Below the pieces are notes generated by a model that ran no database searches, was not told the DNA's origin, and was given only the letters and a program-made list of their open reading frames with translations. Made by a program: the position numbers and the translations under genes. Shown piece after piece: positions 16,019-24,371 of a DNA stretch of 64,000 nucleotides. Origin of the DNA: an uncultured Oscillospiraceae bacterium. Lineage in GTDB: Bacteria > Bacillota > Clostridia > Oscillospirales > Oscillospiraceae. Position 1 is the stretch's first letter. Each line of letters starts with the position of its first letter. The stretch spans positions 1 to 64,000 of the forward strand of contig CALXDM010000003.1 in NCBI GenBank assembly GCA_944387065.1, given 5' to 3'.

Positions 16019-16639
16019 ATGGCGAAAAAGGGAATGAACTATTTTGACGCGTTCATCCAGGGGGTGGAGTTTGGGTGCCAGGCCGCGGCGCTGCTGCGGG
16101 ACTGCTTTGCGCAATATGACCCGGAGCAGCTGCCCCAGCGCATGGAGGAGATGCACCGGATCGAGCACGCCGCCGACGAGATGAAGCACGGGATGATGCA
16201 GAGCCTGCTGCGGGAGTTCCTGCCCCCCATCGAGCGGGAGGACATCATGGAGCTGGCCAACACCATCGACGATGTGACCGACAGCATCGAGGATGTGCTG
16301 CTGAGGCTGTATATGTTCAACATCACCCGGCTGCGCCCGGACGTGCAGGCCTTTGCCGAGGTGATTGTGCGGCTGTGCGCCGCTCTCAAGCAGATGGCCG
16401 GGGAGATGCACAACTTCCGCCGCTCCACCCAGATCCGGGAGCTGGTGATCGAGATCAACCACCTGGAGGAGGAGGGCGACCGGCTGTACAGCAAGGCCGT
16501 GCGCCAGCTGTACGCCGGCCAGGAGGATCCGGTGGCAGTGATGGCCTGGACCACCCTCTATGATCATTTGGAGAAGTGCTGCGACCGGTGTGAGGACGTG
16601 GCCGATGTGGCCGAGCGGGTCATCATGAAGAATACCTAA
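16019..16639 (+). CDS. DUF47 / PhoU-like regulator of phosphate transport
   Basis: This 206-residue all-helical protein has acidic metal-binding style motifs spaced as in PhoU (EMHRIEHAADEMKHGMM near residue 42, and DIMELANTIDDVTDSIEDV near residue 78). DUF47 proteins accompany PiT transporters and are thought to control their activity. RBS GAGAGGAGA precedes ATG 16019. Its position directly behind the PiT gene supports the pairing. Confidence 0.9.
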   Translation: MAKKGMNYFDAFIQGVEFGCQAAALLRDCFAQYDPEQLPQRMEEMHRIEHAADEMKHGMMQSLLREFLPPIEREDIMELANTIDDVTDSIEDVLLRLYMFNITRLRPDVQAFAEVIVRLCAALKQMAGEMHNFRRSTQIRELVIEINHLEEEGDRLYSKAVRQLYAGQEDPVAVMAWTTLYDHLEKCCDRCEDVADVAERVIMKNT

Positions 16640-16643
16640 AAAG

Positions 16644-16673
16644 CAGCGGGGCCGCCCACCGACGGCCCCGCTG
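16644..16673 (-). terminator. Terminator between DUF47 and sfsA genes
   Basis: CAGCGGGGCCG (16644-16654) pairs with 16663-16673. The T run follows on the reverse strand, so it mainly ends the sfsA transcript. It may also stop the forward operon weakly. Confidence 0.7.
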
Positions 16674-16691
16674 GGGACAAGGGAAGAAGGC

Positions 16692-17390
16692 TTACAGGCC
16701 GGGCGGGAAGAGACTGACGGGCACTGGGGCGTCCAGCTCCAGCCGGTCCGGCGCCACCTGGCAGTCCATGGCCAGGACCTGCACCCCTGCTGACGCCGCC
16801 TCCCGCAGGGCTTGGCCGAAGGCGGGATGGGTGCGCTCGTTGGGACAGAACAGGCGGCAGCCCTTCATCTGAAGCACAAGACACACCGTGCAGGCATACC
16901 CCTCTCCCTGGGCCCGGGCCAGCTCCCGCAGGTGCTTGACCCCCCGCAGGGTGGGCGCGTCGGGGAAGAGGGCCAGGCCGTCCTCCTCCAAGGTGCACCC
17001 CTTGACCTCCACAAAGCCCTTTGCCCCGGCGGCGTCCTCCCAGTAAAAATCGAAGCGGGAGGAGCCCCAGGTGGTCTCCGGCCGGAGCAGGGTGAGGTTT
17101 GGGCGGAACCGGCCGGCCCGGGCCCACTCGGCGAACACCTGGTTGGGGGCCTGGGCATCCAGGTTGATGAGCAGGCCGCTCTTGTCCACGGCAATCAGGT
17201 CAAAGCGGGTTTTGCGGTTGGGGTTGCTGCTCTGCTCCAGGTAGACGGTGCGGCCGGGCAGGAGCAGCTCCCGGCAGCGGCCGGTGTTCTTTACATGGAC
17301 CGTCTCTTCCCGCCCGTCCAGCTCCACCCGGGCGATGAACCGGTTGGGGCGGGATTGGAAGCGGGCGGGGCGCACGGCGTGATAGCGCAT
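16692..17390 (-). CDS. sfsA: DNA/RNA nuclease SfsA family protein
   Basis: This 232-residue protein has the SfsA layout: an N-terminal OB-like part (FIARVELDGREETVHVKNTGR, read as two motifs) and a C-terminal nuclease-like part with SSRFDFYWED and GFVEVKGCTLEEDG. The family was named for sugar fermentation stimulation, and its E-x-K type motif resembles restriction-type nucleases. The exact role is unsettled. ATG 17390 has AAAGGAG upstream. The frame is open further upstream but only as antisense to the DUF1643 gene. Confidence 0.9.
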   Translation of the reverse strand: MRYHAVRPARFQSRPNRFIARVELDGREETVHVKNTGRCRELLLPGRTVYLEQSSNPNRKTRFDLIAVDKSGLLINLDAQAPNQVFAEWARAGRFRPNLTLLRPETTWGSSRFDFYWEDAAGAKGFVEVKGCTLEEDGLALFPDAPTLRGVKHLRELARAQGEGYACTVCLVLQMKGCRLFCPNERTHPAFGQALREAASAGVQVLAMDCQVAPDRLELDAPVPVSLFPPGL

Positions 17391-17492
17391 GGAGGTTCTC
17401 CTTTCGGGATGGGTTTCATCCGCAGGCCGCTGGGCAGTGGTGGAGGTGCGCCAAAGGGGAGGGCTATCCCCAGTATAGGAGGAGGGAGCGAG

Positions 17493-18140
17493 ATGCACAT
17501 TCCACAGGGGCCTACCAGTCAGCTGGAGCTGGTGGGCTTCGCCCAGGCGCTGGTCCAGGCCCAGCGGCCAAACCCGGCCTATGAGATTACAAATTGGATT
17601 TATATACCGAATCATTACGAAGAGTATCGTTATATCCTGGGTACCCGGGGAGAAAACCCCTTGATCTGCCTGGGGGTCAACCCGTCCACCGCCACGCCAA
17701 ACCAGCTGGACAACACCCTAAAATCGGTGCAGCGGGTGGCGGGACACAACGGCTTTGACAGCTTCCTCATGCTCAATGTCTATGCCCAGCGGGCCACCGA
17801 TCCCAACCATATGGAGCGGGCGGGCAATCCCCGGCTGCACCGGGAGAATCTGGCAGCCTTTGCCTATGCGCTGGGGTTGGGACGGAGGAAGGCTCCGGCG
17901 GTATGGGCGGCCTGGGGGGCCCTGATTGAGAAGCGGGGCTACCTGGCAGGATACCTCAGGGACCTGGTGGAGGTGGGGCGGGCTCACAACGCCCGCTGGT
18001 ACAGCGCGGGCCCACGCTCTCGGAAGGGACACCCCCACCACCCGCTCTACCTGCGCCGGGACAGCGTGCTGGAGGACTTCCCGGTGGAGGAATACCTGGA
18101 GGGGCTGGGCCAGCCGGCTCCGGCGCTCCAGGTCCGCTGA
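17493..18140 (+). CDS. DUF1643 family protein
   Basis: This 215-residue protein has the DUF1643 signature LICLGVNPSTATPNQLDNTL (residues 54-73), followed by GFDSFLMLNVYAQRATDP and AWGALIEKRG. The family is widespread and its biochemical function is unknown to me. ATG 17493 is fixed by AGGAGGGAG 3-8 nt upstream. The gene is divergent from sfsA, with about 100 nt between the two starts. Confidence 0.8.
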   Translation: MHIPQGPTSQLELVGFAQALVQAQRPNPAYEITNWIYIPNHYEEYRYILGTRGENPLICLGVNPSTATPNQLDNTLKSVQRVAGHNGFDSFLMLNVYAQRATDPNHMERAGNPRLHRENLAAFAYALGLGRRKAPAVWAAWGALIEKRGYLAGYLRDLVEVGRAHNARWYSAGPRSRKGHPHHPLYLRRDSVLEDFPVEEYLEGLGQPAPALQVR

Positions 18141-18163
18141 CCGCTCCCTGGACAAGCTGCCCC

Positions 18164-18190
18164 CAGCCGCAGGCCGCGGCTGAGGGCGTT
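18164..18190 (+). terminator. Weak hairpin after DUF1643 gene
   Basis: CAGCCGC and GCGGCTG enclose AGGCC, with GTTTTCG shortly after. The position fits a terminator, but the T run is short. Confidence 0.4.
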
Positions 18191-18273
18191 TTCGTGCCAG
18201 GCAGGGTCGCGCGAGACCGTATGCCCGCCCTGGGGTGATAACCCGGGGCTTGGGACGGTTCGGACGCTGTGGT

Positions 18274-18954
18274 TTAGTCCAGCCGGGCGGTCTGCTCGAT
18301 GGGCAGGGAGATGACCGCCGCCTGGGCGTCGGTGCGCATCCCGTGGGCGCGGTCGATGGCCTCCATGATGGCGGCCCGTTCCCGGTTGTGGGCCACGATG
18401 GCCACCACCTCCTTCTCCGCCTGGAGGGTGATGCCCACAAACTGCTCTACCTCTCCCGCCTCAGTCCAGCGGGCCCGGATGATGGTGCCTCCCCGGGCGC
18501 CGGCGGCCCGGGCGGTGTCCATGACCGCGTCGGTATAGCCCTGGTTGACGCTCACCAGGATTAAGCTGTGGTGGCAGCCCTGCTCCATACTCTGTTCTCC
18601 CCTTTCCGGATCCATCTGCTCCAGCCGGGACAGGCACACGGCCAGGATGGCGCTCATCCCTGAGATATTCAGGGAAAAGGCGATGCCCTGAGCGTCCAGC
18701 TTGGAGCGATCCTCCTCCTTCAGATGATACATCAGCTGCCGCACCGTGTCCCTGGGGCCGAAGGTGAGCACCACATCCCGCTCCGTGGTGCCAAAACCCA
18801 GGGTGTCCAGCAGGTGGGAGGCCGCTGTGCCACGGCCGGCGGCCTGGTTGTGGTGCAGCAGTTTATAGCCCTTGTAGTGGGCAACCAGATGGGCCCCCTT
18901 CCCCCGCTCCACAATGGAGACCAGAAGCTGCATGGGGCTGATGGTAGGATCCAT
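18274..18954 (-). CDS. PII-like signalling domain protein
   Basis: This 226-residue protein is built from two PII-like halves (first MQLLVSIVERGKGAHLVAHY, second SLILVSVNQGYTDAVMDTARAAGARGG, read as motifs). The second contains the ARAAGARGGTII segment characteristic of nitrogen-regulatory PII proteins. PII domains bind ATP, ADP and small metabolites and gate membrane transporters. The gene lies 3 nt after the DUF1538 membrane-protein gene on the same strand, so a transporter-regulator pair is likely. The ligand is unknown. Confidence 0.8.
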   Translation of the reverse strand: MDPTISPMQLLVSIVERGKGAHLVAHYKGYKLLHHNQAAGRGTAASHLLDTLGFGTTERDVVLTFGPRDTVRQLMYHLKEEDRSKLDAQGIAFSLNISGMSAILAVCLSRLEQMDPERGEQSMEQGCHHSLILVSVNQGYTDAVMDTARAAGARGGTIIRARWTEAGEVEQFVGITLQAEKEVVAIVAHNRERAAIMEAIDRAHGMRTDAQAAVISLPIEQTARLD

Positions 18955-18957
18955 GGG

Positions 18958-20493
18958 TCACACCTCCCAGTATACGACGCCGGCTTCCAGCCCCGCCAGC
19001 TCATCCCGCAGGGCCTGGCGCAGGGCCTTGGCGGCCCGGCGGGCCCGGAGCCTGCCATACAGACCCAGGGCCTGGATGGTGCACAGCGGGGTCATGGCCA
19101 CCAGGGCCACGATGCCAAAGGCGTCGGTGAGTACGTTGCCCCCCACCGCCTCGCAGGCCCCCATGGCCAAGGGGAGCAGGAAGGTGGTGGTCATGGGACC
19201 GGAGGCCACACCACCCGAGTCGAAGGCCACGCCGGTGAACATCTGGGGGACGAAGAAGGTCAGGGCCAGGGCGACGGCGTAGCCGGGGATCAGGAACCAG
19301 AGGATGGACAGCCCGGTCAGGATGCGCAGCATGGCCAAGCCCACGGACAGGGCGATGCCGATGGACAACGCGTGGTTGATGGACTTCTGGGTGATGGAGC
19401 CGTTGGAGATTTCCTCTACCTGGCGGGCCAGCACCCGCACCGCCGGCTCGGCCCGGACGATGAAGTAGCCCACCAGTGCGCCGATGGGCACCAGCATCCA
19501 TGCGGTGCCCCCTGAGGCGATGCCCGCCCCAATGGTGGCCCCGGCGGGCAGAAAGCCCACATTGACCCCCACCAGGAAGAGCACCAGGCCCAGGTAGGTG
19601 TACACCAGCCCCACCAGGATGCGCCCCAGCTGATGGCGCTGGAAGCGGCGGAAGGCCAGCTGGAACAGGGCGAAGATAGCCAGGATGGGCAGCAGAGCCA
19701 CAGCTACCTCGGCGGTGTAAGCGGGCAGCTCATCCAGGAACAGGGCGGCGGCCTGCTGGGTGGAGGCCACTTCGGGGACGACCACAGGGGTGTAGGCCGC
19801 GTCCACGCCGGGCAGGGCCAGCCCCAGCACCATGACGGCCAGGATGGGGCCGATGGAGCAGAGGGCGATCAGGCCAAAGGAGTCGCTGCTGGAGTTTTTG
19901 TCGCTGCGCCGGGCCGCCAGGCCGATGCCCAGGGCCATGATGAAGGGCACCGTGATGGGCCCCGTGGTGACGCCGCCGGAGTCGAAGGCGGCGGGGACAA
20001 AGGTGTCAGGCGCGAAGTAGGACAGGGCGAACACCAGGATGTAAAAGAACAGCAGGGCATAGGACAACGGGATGTTGAGCAGCATCCGCACCTGGGCTGC
20101 CACCAGGAAGAAACCTACCCCCACGGCCACGGCCAGGATCAGGGTCATGTTCTCCACCGAGGGCAGCTGCTCGGCCAGCACCTGCAAATCAGGCTCGGCG
20201 ATGGTGACCACCACGCCCAGTACGAAGCAGATTAGCAGTGGGGTCAGCACCCGCCTGGTCTTGCTGATCTGCACGCCGATGCCGTCCCCCATAGGGATCA
20301 TGGACATATCCACCCCTAGGGAGAACAGCCCCATGCCGAACACCAGGAGGATGGCGCCGAACAGGAACAGCACCATGGTGCCTGGGGTGAGGGGCGCGAT
20401 GGTGAGGCTGATGACCAGCACGATGGCGGTAATGGGCAGTACAGACGCCAGAGATTCTTGTATCTTTTCGAAGAGCAATTTGTTATGCCGCAA
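18958..20493 (-). CDS. DUF1538 membrane protein, duplicated
   Basis: This 511-residue integral membrane protein has about twelve helices. The same motif occurs in both halves, FDSGGVTTGPITVPF and FDSGGVASGPMTTTF, showing internal duplication as in many inverted-repeat transporters. DUF1538 is an uncharacterised family, and substrate and direction are unknown. The start is TTG 20493, with AAAGGGGG five nt upstream. Its promoter is at 20565-20593. Its close partner is the PII-like protein downstream. Confidence 0.85.
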   Translation of the reverse strand: MRHNKLLFEKIQESLASVLPITAIVLVISLTIAPLTPGTMVLFLFGAILLVFGMGLFSLGVDMSMIPMGDGIGVQISKTRRVLTPLLICFVLGVVVTIAEPDLQVLAEQLPSVENMTLILAVAVGVGFFLVAAQVRMLLNIPLSYALLFFYILVFALSYFAPDTFVPAAFDSGGVTTGPITVPFIMALGIGLAARRSDKNSSSDSFGLIALCSIGPILAVMVLGLALPGVDAAYTPVVVPEVASTQQAAALFLDELPAYTAEVAVALLPILAIFALFQLAFRRFQRHQLGRILVGLVYTYLGLVLFLVGVNVGFLPAGATIGAGIASGGTAWMLVPIGALVGYFIVRAEPAVRVLARQVEEISNGSITQKSINHALSIGIALSVGLAMLRILTGLSILWFLIPGYAVALALTFFVPQMFTGVAFDSGGVASGPMTTTFLLPLAMGACEAVGGNVLTDAFGIVALVAMTPLCTIQALGLYGRLRARRAAKALRQALRDELAGLEAGVVYWEV

Positions 20494-20564
20494 AAGGGCC
20501 CCCTTTCTGTCCGTTGACCTGAGCTGGGTTGGCCCAGGCCGGTTGAAGTGTATCGGTTAGTTCC

Positions 20565-20593
20565 ATCTTACCACAGAACTGCCCCGGACACAA
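20565..20593 (-). promoter_or_regulatory. Promoter of the DUF1538-PII operon
   Basis: On the reverse strand TTGTGT (20593-20588) and TAAGAT (20570-20565) are 17 nt apart. Confidence 0.6.
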
Positions 20594-20604
20594 GCCCAAA
20601 CCAA

Positions 20605-20631
20605 CCGGGCCCGCCCAGAGGGCGGGCCCGG
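20605..20631 (-). terminator. Terminator of the psuK-psuG operon
   Basis: A perfect 12-bp GC stem (20605-20616 with 20620-20631) with a 3-nt loop is followed on the reverse strand by a TTGGTTTG tract. Confidence 0.7.
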
Positions 20632-20645
20632 GGGATCGGATCTGC

Positions 20646-21560
20646 TCAGGACTGGGCGGCCAGGCACACCGCAATGCGGGCGGCCAGCCGGGCGTTGTGG
20701 TAGACCAGCTGGATGTTGGATTCCAGGCTGTCCCCCCCGGTGAGCTCCTTGACCTTGGCCAGCAGGAAGGGGGTGGTCTGCTTGCCGTGGATGCCCTGGG
20801 CCTCGGCCTGAGCCACGGCCTCGTCAATGGCCCGGTTGATGGTTTGGGGGTCCATGGCGAACTGGTCGGGGATGGGATTGGTCACCAGCATGCCGCCTAA
20901 GTTCAGCGTGCGGCTGGCCCGGAAGGCGGCGGCGATCTCCTGGGGGGTGTCCATGCGGTAGTCCACGGAATAGCCGCTCTTGGAGGTGTAGAAGGCGGGC
21001 AGCTCGTCGGTGCCGTAGCCCACCACGGGCACCCCCTTGGTCTCCAGATACTCCAGGGTCAGGCCCAGATCCAAGATGGATTTGGCCCCCGCGCATACCA
21101 CCAGCACCGGGGTGTGGGCCAGCTCCTCCAGGTCGGCAGAGATGTCCATGGTGCGCTCCGCCCCCCGGTGGACGCCGCCGATGCCCCCGGTGGCGAACAC
21201 CTCCACCCCGGCCAGGGCGGCGATGAACATGGTGGTGGCCACGGTGGTGGCCCCGTCCGCCCCCCGGGCAACCAGCACCGCCAGGTCCCGGCGGCTGGCC
21301 TTGCTGACGTCCTGCCCTTTTTTGCCCAGGTGTTCGATTTCCTGCTGGGTGAGGCCCAGCTTCAGCCTGCCGCCCAGGATGGCCACGGTGGCGGGCACCG
21401 CGCCGCTGTCCCGGACGATGCGTTCCACCTGCAAAGCGGTTTTCACGTTCTGAGGATAGGGCATACCGTGGGAGATGATGGTGGACTCCAGGGCCACTAC
21501 GGGCTGGCCCGCGTCCAGGGCCTGGCGCACCTGAGGGGCGACGTCCAGATAGCGATTCAT
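20646..21560 (-). CDS. psuG: Pseudouridine-5'-phosphate glycosidase
   Basis: This 304-residue enzyme splits pseudouridine 5'-phosphate to uracil and ribose 5-phosphate. Family motifs are ALESTIISHGMPYPQN, GGRLKLGLT, ATTVATTMFIAALAG (Lys and metal site region), FATGGIGGVHRGAE and GKQTTPFLLAKVKELT. ATG 21560 has GGAGGGATCC upstream. It follows the kinase gene by 50 nt, and together they form a complete pseudouridine salvage pathway. Confidence 0.95.
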   Translation of the reverse strand: MNRYLDVAPQVRQALDAGQPVVALESTIISHGMPYPQNVKTALQVERIVRDSGAVPATVAILGGRLKLGLTQQEIEHLGKKGQDVSKASRRDLAVLVARGADGATTVATTMFIAALAGVEVFATGGIGGVHRGAERTMDISADLEELAHTPVLVVCAGAKSILDLGLTLEYLETKGVPVVGYGTDELPAFYTSKSGYSVDYRMDTPQEIAAAFRASRTLNLGGMLVTNPIPDQFAMDPQTINRAIDEAVAQAEAQGIHGKQTTPFLLAKVKELTGGDSLESNIQLVYHNARLAARIAVCLAAQS

Positions 21561-21610
21561 AGGGATCCCTCCGTGTTTGAATTTTGGCCCCCGGCGGGGG
21601 ATGGGCAAGG

Positions 21611-22699
21611 CTACCGGCTGCCGGCCATGCGTTGGAGCAGGGCCTGCCGGCTCATGGCGGGGTTGATGGTTTCCGGGCTCTCCATGGCCACCGCCCCCGC
21701 GGCCAGGGCGGCCCGGGCGGTGCCCTCCAGATCGGTGCCCTGAAGATAAGCCCAGGCCAGGGCAGCCATGGCGGCGTCCCCACAGCCGGTGGTGTTGGCC
21801 ATCTGCCCGGGATAGCAGGGCAGAAGCAGGCGCTGGCCCAGGTGGTCGGCAGCCAGCAGGCCCCCGGCCCCCAGGCTGATGAACACCCGGTGCAGGCCGG
21901 TGGCCAGCAGGGCGTCAGCCGCGGCATACAGGCTGTCCTGGTCTGTGATGGTCACCCCGGAGAGCAGCTGGGCCTCCATGCGGTTGGGCTTGATGGTGTG
22001 CAGCCTGCCCAGGCAGGGGCGCAGCCGCCCGGCCTTGGCGGTGGACACCGGGTCGGCAAAGATGGGGGGCGTGGCGTGCTGGCACAGCCAGGCGATGGAC
22101 TGCTCCGGGATGTTGGTATCCACCACGATGAGCTGGGCACGATTGAGCACGTTCAGCCGGCTGGCCAGATAGTCGGGGGTGACGTGGCGGAAGATGTCCA
22201 TGTCGCTCACCGCCAGCTCCATCTCTCCGTCCGGCCCGGCCAGGAACAGGTAGGTGGAGCTGGTTTGGCCCGGCACCTGGAGAGCGTGGGAGAGGTCGAT
22301 GCCCAGCTGGCCGCAGCCGGCGGCCACCGCGTGGGCAAACTCGTCGTCCCCCATGGCGGTGAGGAAGGTGACCTCCAGGCCAAGCAGGGCCATGTTATGG
22401 GCGATGTTGCGCCCCACGCCCCCCATGGATATCCGAACCCGGCCGGGGTTGGAATCCCGAGGGACCAGGGGGGATAGGGCGGTGCCGCCGATGTCCTTGG
22501 TCACGCCCCCCACCACAGCCACATAAGGGGCGGTTTGCACCACATAGCCCCGGCCCAGGATGCACCCCTTTTTCATCAGATTGGAGATGTGCACCGCCAC
22601 CGAGGACCGGGTGATACCCGCCCGGCCTGCCAGCTCCTGCTGGGAGATCATGGGGTTTTCCTCGATCCACCGGAGGATCTGCCGTTCCCGCTGGGTCAT
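21611..22699 (-). CDS. psuK: Pseudouridine kinase with N-terminal HTH
   Basis: The protein is 362 residues long. Residues 1-60 form a winged helix-turn-helix (MTQRERQILRWIEENPMIS, then ITRSSVAVHISNLMKKG). The rest is a PfkB-family sugar kinase with GGVGRNIAHNMALLG and ANTTGCGDAAMAALAWA (anion hole and catalytic Asp; the usual GAGD reads GCGD). It phosphorylates pseudouridine for PsuG. The HTH suggests that it also senses substrate and controls its own promoter. A palindrome at 22717-22728 lies just downstream of that promoter. Confidence 0.9.
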   Translation of the reverse strand: MTQRERQILRWIEENPMISQQELAGRAGITRSSVAVHISNLMKKGCILGRGYVVQTAPYVAVVGGVTKDIGGTALSPLVPRDSNPGRVRISMGGVGRNIAHNMALLGLEVTFLTAMGDDEFAHAVAAGCGQLGIDLSHALQVPGQTSSTYLFLAGPDGEMELAVSDMDIFRHVTPDYLASRLNVLNRAQLIVVDTNIPEQSIAWLCQHATPPIFADPVSTAKAGRLRPCLGRLHTIKPNRMEAQLLSGVTITDQDSLYAAADALLATGLHRVFISLGAGGLLAADHLGQRLLLPCYPGQMANTTGCGDAAMAALAWAYLQGTDLEGTARAALAAGAVAMESPETINPAMSRQALLQRMAGSR

Positions 22700-22716
22700 G
22701 GCACATACCTCCTAAA

Positions 22717-22728
22717 TAAATATTTATG
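22717..22728. promoter_or_regulatory. Candidate operator of psuK
   Basis: ATAAATATTTAT is a perfect 12-bp palindrome located between the predicted transcription start and the psuK ribosome site, a good place for a repressor. Confidence 0.45.
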
Positions 22729-22744
22729 ATATAAATCTATGCTT

Positions 22745-22773
22745 ATAATAAGGGGTGAAACGGAAAAAGTCAA
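22745..22773 (-). promoter_or_regulatory. Promoter of the psuK-psuG operon
   Basis: On the reverse strand TTGACT (22773-22768) and TATTAT (22750-22745) are 17 nt apart. Confidence 0.8.
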
Positions 22774-22793
22774 GGGGGGAGAGGAAAAAAGAG

Positions 22794-22822
22794 CCGGGCC
22801 CGCCCAAATGGGGCGGGCCCGG
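22794..22822 (-). terminator. Terminator of the VanZ gene
   Basis: A 12-bp GC stem (22794-22805 with 22811-22822) is followed on the reverse strand by CTCTTTTTTCC. Its core is the same as the hairpin at 20605-20631. Confidence 0.8.
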
Positions 22823-22829
22823 AAAGGGG

Positions 22830-23462
22830 TTATGAGTGGGTGGCCTGAGCGGCGGGGCGGCACCGGACCGTGAAGCGGGGCAGCAGCTTGTCCAGCAGCT
22901 TGTACAGGCCAAAGCCGATGGCGCTGCCCGCCAGGTTGCACAGCACGTCATCGATGTCGCCGCTGCGATCGACCAGGGGCTGAACCAGCTCAATGGCCAG
23001 GGTGGCGGCCAGGCAGGCCAGCCCAACCCGCCACCAGGTATTCCGGCGCAGCACCAGGGGGAGCAGCAGGCCTACGGGGACGAACAGCAGGACGTTGAGG
23101 ATGAGCATGGCCACGCTCCAGCTGGGAAAGAGCGGGGAGTAGTCCACCGCCCACGCGAGCAGGGTGGGCACGAAGTCAAAGCTCCAGCTGGCAAAGAGCG
23201 GGGAGCCGGGGTAGGGGACCCAAACAACCAGCAGGAGGGCGGCGAGATAACACACCAGCAGCGCCCGAGTTCCCTCGTTCCATCCGCGAAACTGCTGACC
23301 TGTCCGCTTCACCCAGAGGTACCGAGCAGCCAGGAAGACGCCGCCCGCCAGCAGGGCGAAGGGCAGATACCGCGCGGCATAGCCCAGATAGGTATCTGCC
23401 AGGAAGGACATGACCTGCTCAAGGGGGGACAGGTCGGAGAAGAATGTGGGCATGGGCATCAC
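22830..23462 (-). CDS. VanZ-family membrane protein (copy 1)
   Basis: This 210-residue protein has five or six membrane helices and the VanZ-type ending RSGDIDDVLCNLAGSAIGFGLYKLL. VanZ proteins can give low-level resistance to glycopeptide or lipoglycopeptide antibiotics, but most family members have unknown roles. The segment RYLPFALLAGGVFLAARYLW is identical in copy 2 (24372-24989), and 126 bp of DNA is shared at about 95% identity. Start ATG 23462 is not certain. Confidence 0.85.
   Translation of the reverse strand: MMPMPTFFSDLSPLEQVMSFLADTYLGYAARYLPFALLAGGVFLAARYLWVKRTGQQFRGWNEGTRALLVCYLAALLLVVWVPYPGSPLFASWSFDFVPTLLAWAVDYSPLFPSWSVAMLILNVLLFVPVGLLLPLVLRRNTWWRVGLACLAATLAIELVQPLVDRSGDIDDVLCNLAGSAIGFGLYKLLDKLLPRFTVRCRPAAQATHS
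23248..23373. repeat. Direct repeat shared by VanZ genes (copy 1)
   Basis: This 126-bp segment matches 24793-24918 with six mismatches counted by eye. It encodes the conserved N-terminal helix region of VanZ. It is much more similar than the remainder of the two genes, which suggests recent gene conversion. Confidence 0.85.
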
Positions 23463-23495
23463 GCTCCCAGATTGGATGGTTTGGGTGGATGGGGC

Positions 23496-23837
23496 TCAAT
23501 TCCCTTGCTGGATCAGCCGCTCCCACTCAAGATAATCCTCCAGGGGATTGAGGTCGATGGCCCTCTGGATATAGTGCAGAGCCAGGGGGCAGGAGCCCGG
23601 CGGGGTGATGAGCATAAAGAGATCGTAGGACATCAGGAAGGCCAGGTGGGCGGCCAGTTCCCGGCGGCCTCGGTCCAGGTGATGGTGATAAGAGGTCAGC
23701 AGCATGAAGAAGTTGATTTCATCCAATTCTTTGATGGGGGTGCAAAGATCGTTCAGGTTACAGGGATGGAGGGACTCCGCCTCTTCTTGGGAGAGGATGG
23801 GGTGTCCAAACATGCGCTCTGGGGTGAGTTCGATCAT
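23496..23837 (-). CDS. Hypothetical acidic protein paired with HicB-like gene
   Basis: This 113-residue protein is Leu- and His-rich (INFFMLLTSYHHHLDRGRR) with no membrane segment and no motif I recognise. Its ATG overlaps the stop of the HicB-like gene in ATGA, so the two are translationally coupled. The pair lies between two VanZ paralogues. It is not HicA: there is no small double-stranded-RNA-binding fold with a GSH motif. Function unknown. Confidence 0.65.
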   Translation of the reverse strand: MIELTPERMFGHPILSQEEAESLHPCNLNDLCTPIKELDEINFFMLLTSYHHHLDRGRRELAAHLAFLMSYDLFMLITPPGSCPLALHYIQRAIDLNPLEDYLEWERLIQQGN

Positions 23838-24160
23838 GGGGATTCCTCCGGATAGGGGAAGTAGTGAAACTTATTTCTGTCTACAGCCTCGGGGCTGTAA
23901 GGGATCAGGACCGCCCGCTCTCCGGCTTTCAGCGGGATGTCGGCCAAGGGTGTGGGGGTGGGGAACTCTCCTTCGTCCCGGTCCAGCAGGCACAGATGAA
24001 GGACGTCCACGGCCATTTCATATCCCTCCCGGTCATTCCGGGCACAGGTGTTCGCCTCCGGCAGGTCAGGGAACAGGATGGAGATCCCATACTTCCGTTC
24101 CGTTTTGTCATACTGGTCATAGTTGAAGACAGCGTAGTAAGCAATGGGCAAGGAGATCAC
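23834..24160 (-). CDS. HicB-like antitoxin-fold protein
   Basis: The protein is 108 residues long. The N-terminal half (YYAVFNYDQ, then KYGISILFPDLPEANTCARN and EGYEMAVDVLHLCLLD) matches the partial RNase-H-like fold of HicB proteins. No DNA-binding domain follows and no HicA toxin is next to it. Instead the coupled downstream gene encodes a 113-residue protein of unknown family. It could be a solitary HicB-like regulator or half of an unrecognised two-gene module. Confidence 0.6.
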   Translation of the reverse strand: MISLPIAYYAVFNYDQYDKTERKYGISILFPDLPEANTCARNDREGYEMAVDVLHLCLLDRDEGEFPTPTPLADIPLKAGERAVLIPYSPEAVDRNKFHYFPYPEESP

Positions 24161-24199
24161 CTCGTTTTACTTCCAACCGGCCTGTCGCCAAATATGATT

Positions 24200-24334
24200 T
24201 CATATCTCAATTTGCAAAGGCCATTTTAGGATGGTGGCAGACAGACCGATAAAGCACACCAGTGCAAGTGCAATTAAAAGTCTATAGGTTCGTATGAAAA
24301 CCACGCTCCAAATTTCTCGTACAAACGCTAACAC
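24200..24334 (-). CDS. Possible 44-residue membrane peptide
   Basis: The reverse strand between the HicB-like gene and VanZ copy 2 encodes a short frame from GTG 24334 with one clear membrane helix (LLIALALVCFIGLSATIL) flanked by Arg and Lys residues. The ribosome site is weak and an internal GTG could be the true start. The hydrophobic pattern with basic flanks is unlikely by chance, but expression is unproven. Confidence 0.4.
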   Translation of the reverse strand: MLAFVREIWSVVFIRTYRLLIALALVCFIGLSATILKWPLQIEI

Positions 24335-24371
24335 ATGGAAAATCTTCGGGGGGATTGGGTACAAGGGGGCT

